15,936 nt of DNA from Candidatus Omnitrophota bacterium (GTDB lineage Bacteria > Verrucomicrobiota > Verrucomicrobiia > Limisphaerales > UBA1319). The DNA is taken from assembly GCA_023473405.1 (NCBI GenBank), contig JAMCZD010000324.1, positions 1 to 15,936 of the forward strand, written 5' to 3'. The position numbers and the translations under genes were made by a program. Numbering within the stretch: position 1 is the stretch's first letter; each line of letters opens with the position of its first letter. Positions 15,252-15,936 of this stretch are shown piece after piece. The notes below the pieces were generated by a model. It did not search any database, had not been told where the DNA came from, and saw only the letters and a list, made by a program, of their open reading frames with translations.

Positions 15252-15936
15252 ATGAAGTATATTCCGCTTCTATTGCTCTGGCTGTTGCCTGCGGCGGAAT
15301 TGGCCGCGCAACCAGTGCCGGTCATCGGAAGCACCAATCCGGTTCATTCCACTAACCGCGTCATCGGGCCGAGGCACCTGCCCGCCCCGGCGCCCCCCTC
15401 CGGTTTTCCCCGAACACTGACCAACGCGTTCCCGGCGGCTTTGTCTGCCCCGCCAGCCATTGCCGCGCCTCCAGCAGGTCAAACCAGCCACCCCACCGGC
15501 GCAGTGCCGGCGGTGGTTTCCTCGACTAATGTCCCCGCTGCTCCCGCTACCAGGCCTCCGGCCAGTGCCACGGCAGCCAGACCCGCAGGCCCCACTCCGC
15601 CGCCTCCAGGCACGCCTCCGTCCATGGCGGCGCCGGCGGGTCCGGGGGCAGCACCCGGCGCTGGTGGACCGCCGGCTTTCCCAGCCTTCCCGGTTCCCGG
15701 CGCGGGACCGGCGACCGCGGCGGAACCCAAACCGCCAACGGAGCCAGGTCTCCTGATCAATTTCAATAACACACCGGTGGAACAAGTATTGGACTACTAC
15801 GCGGACCTGGTTGGCAAAACCATCCTGCGCTCGCCGCTGGTGAATCCGACCGGCACGTTCATCACCATCAAATCGCAATCGCCTCTTTCCCGCGCGGAGG
15901 CCAAAGAGGCCCTGGACACGGTTCTTGCCCTGAACA
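15252..15936 (+). CDS. gspD: GspD/PilQ-type secretin, N-terminal part (runs off the window)
   Basis: This is the start of the outer-membrane secretin that forms the exit pore for type II secretion or pili. Only about 228 codons are in the window. Residues 1-19 form a signal peptide (MKYIPLLLLWLLPAAELAA). Residues about 20-163 are extraordinarily rich in Pro, Ala and Gly with some Ser and Thr, probably a flexible disordered segment. The GspD N0 domain follows: LLINFNNTPVEQVLDYYAD, then TILRSPLVNPTGTFITIKS and LSRAEAKEALDTVLALN. Ordinary GspD proteins place N0 directly after the signal peptide, so the insertion is unusual. GTG at 15231 is an alternative in-frame start overlapping the previous stop. 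ATG at 15252 is preferred because it gives a normal signal peptide. The remaining N domains and the secretin pore should lie downstream of the window. Confidence 0.87.
   Translation, partial: MKYIPLLLLWLLPAAELAAQPVPVIGSTNPVHSTNRVIGPRHLPAPAPPSGFPRTLTNAFPAALSAPPAIAAPPAGQTSHPTGAVPAVVSSTNVPAAPATRPPASATAARPAGPTPPPPGTPPSMAAPAGPGAAPGAGGPPAFPAFPVPGAGPATAAEPKPPTEPGLLINFNNTPVEQVLDYYADLVGKTILRSPLVNPTGTFITIKSQSPLSRAEAKEALDTVLALN

Noticed and set aside
15270..15878. Minus-strand open frames opposite the secretin gene, rich in Arg and Gly
   Set aside because: They arise from the GC-rich Pro/Ala codons on the plus strand. The plus frame has a signal peptide and an N0 domain.

Overview
The window reads as an ordinary chromosomal segment of a moderately GC-rich Gram-negative-type bacterium. 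It has a secretin gene, a lipoprotein with a lipobox and a membrane-anchored periplasmic foldase, so the cell has an outer membrane. Gene content, frequent lack of Shine-Dalgarno sequences and palindrome-rich gaps fit Verrucomicrobiota (a Pedosphaera/Limisphaerales-like lineage is my best guess). That placement is inference, because no rRNA or other taxonomic marker is present.

Layout. A tRNA-Val(GAC) gene on the minus strand (24-98) is divergent from a plus-strand group: purH (209-1807), ruvB (1878-2906) and a half-length carB (2921-4429). This group ends at a GC-rich hairpin (4479-4500). A small lipoprotein gene (4545-4928, minus) is divergent from a PpiD/SurA-like foldase gene (5038-6717, plus), which is followed by an RluA-family pseudouridine synthase (6763-7566). 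A convergent minus-strand block then runs from purU (10072-10917) through psd (9275-9961) and pssA (8403-9263) to a LysE-family exporter (7607-8272). After a 422-base intergenic stretch containing three look-alike short palindromes and a promoter-like sequence, a tightly coupled plus-strand operon begins: gspE (11340-13091), a GspL-like PilM/PilN-type fusion (13088-14599), a GspM/PilO-like protein (14596-15231) and the start of a gspD-type secretin (15252 to the window end).

How the genes work together. PurH and PurU both act on 10-formyl-tetrahydrofolate, CarB supplies carbamoyl phosphate for pyrimidines and arginine, and RuvB drives Holliday-junction migration. PssA and Psd are consecutive steps to phosphatidylethanolamine. 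The last four genes encode the cytoplasmic motor, inner-membrane platform and outer-membrane pore of a type II secretion or type IV pilus-like machine.

No mobile element, CRISPR array, phage or obvious new system is visible. The most notable points are the carB gene that encodes only the N-terminal synthetase half, the three 5-3-5 palindromes upstream of gspE, the long Pro/Ala-rich segment ahead of the secretin N0 domain, and two genes whose -10-like boxes sit where a leaderless transcript would start.
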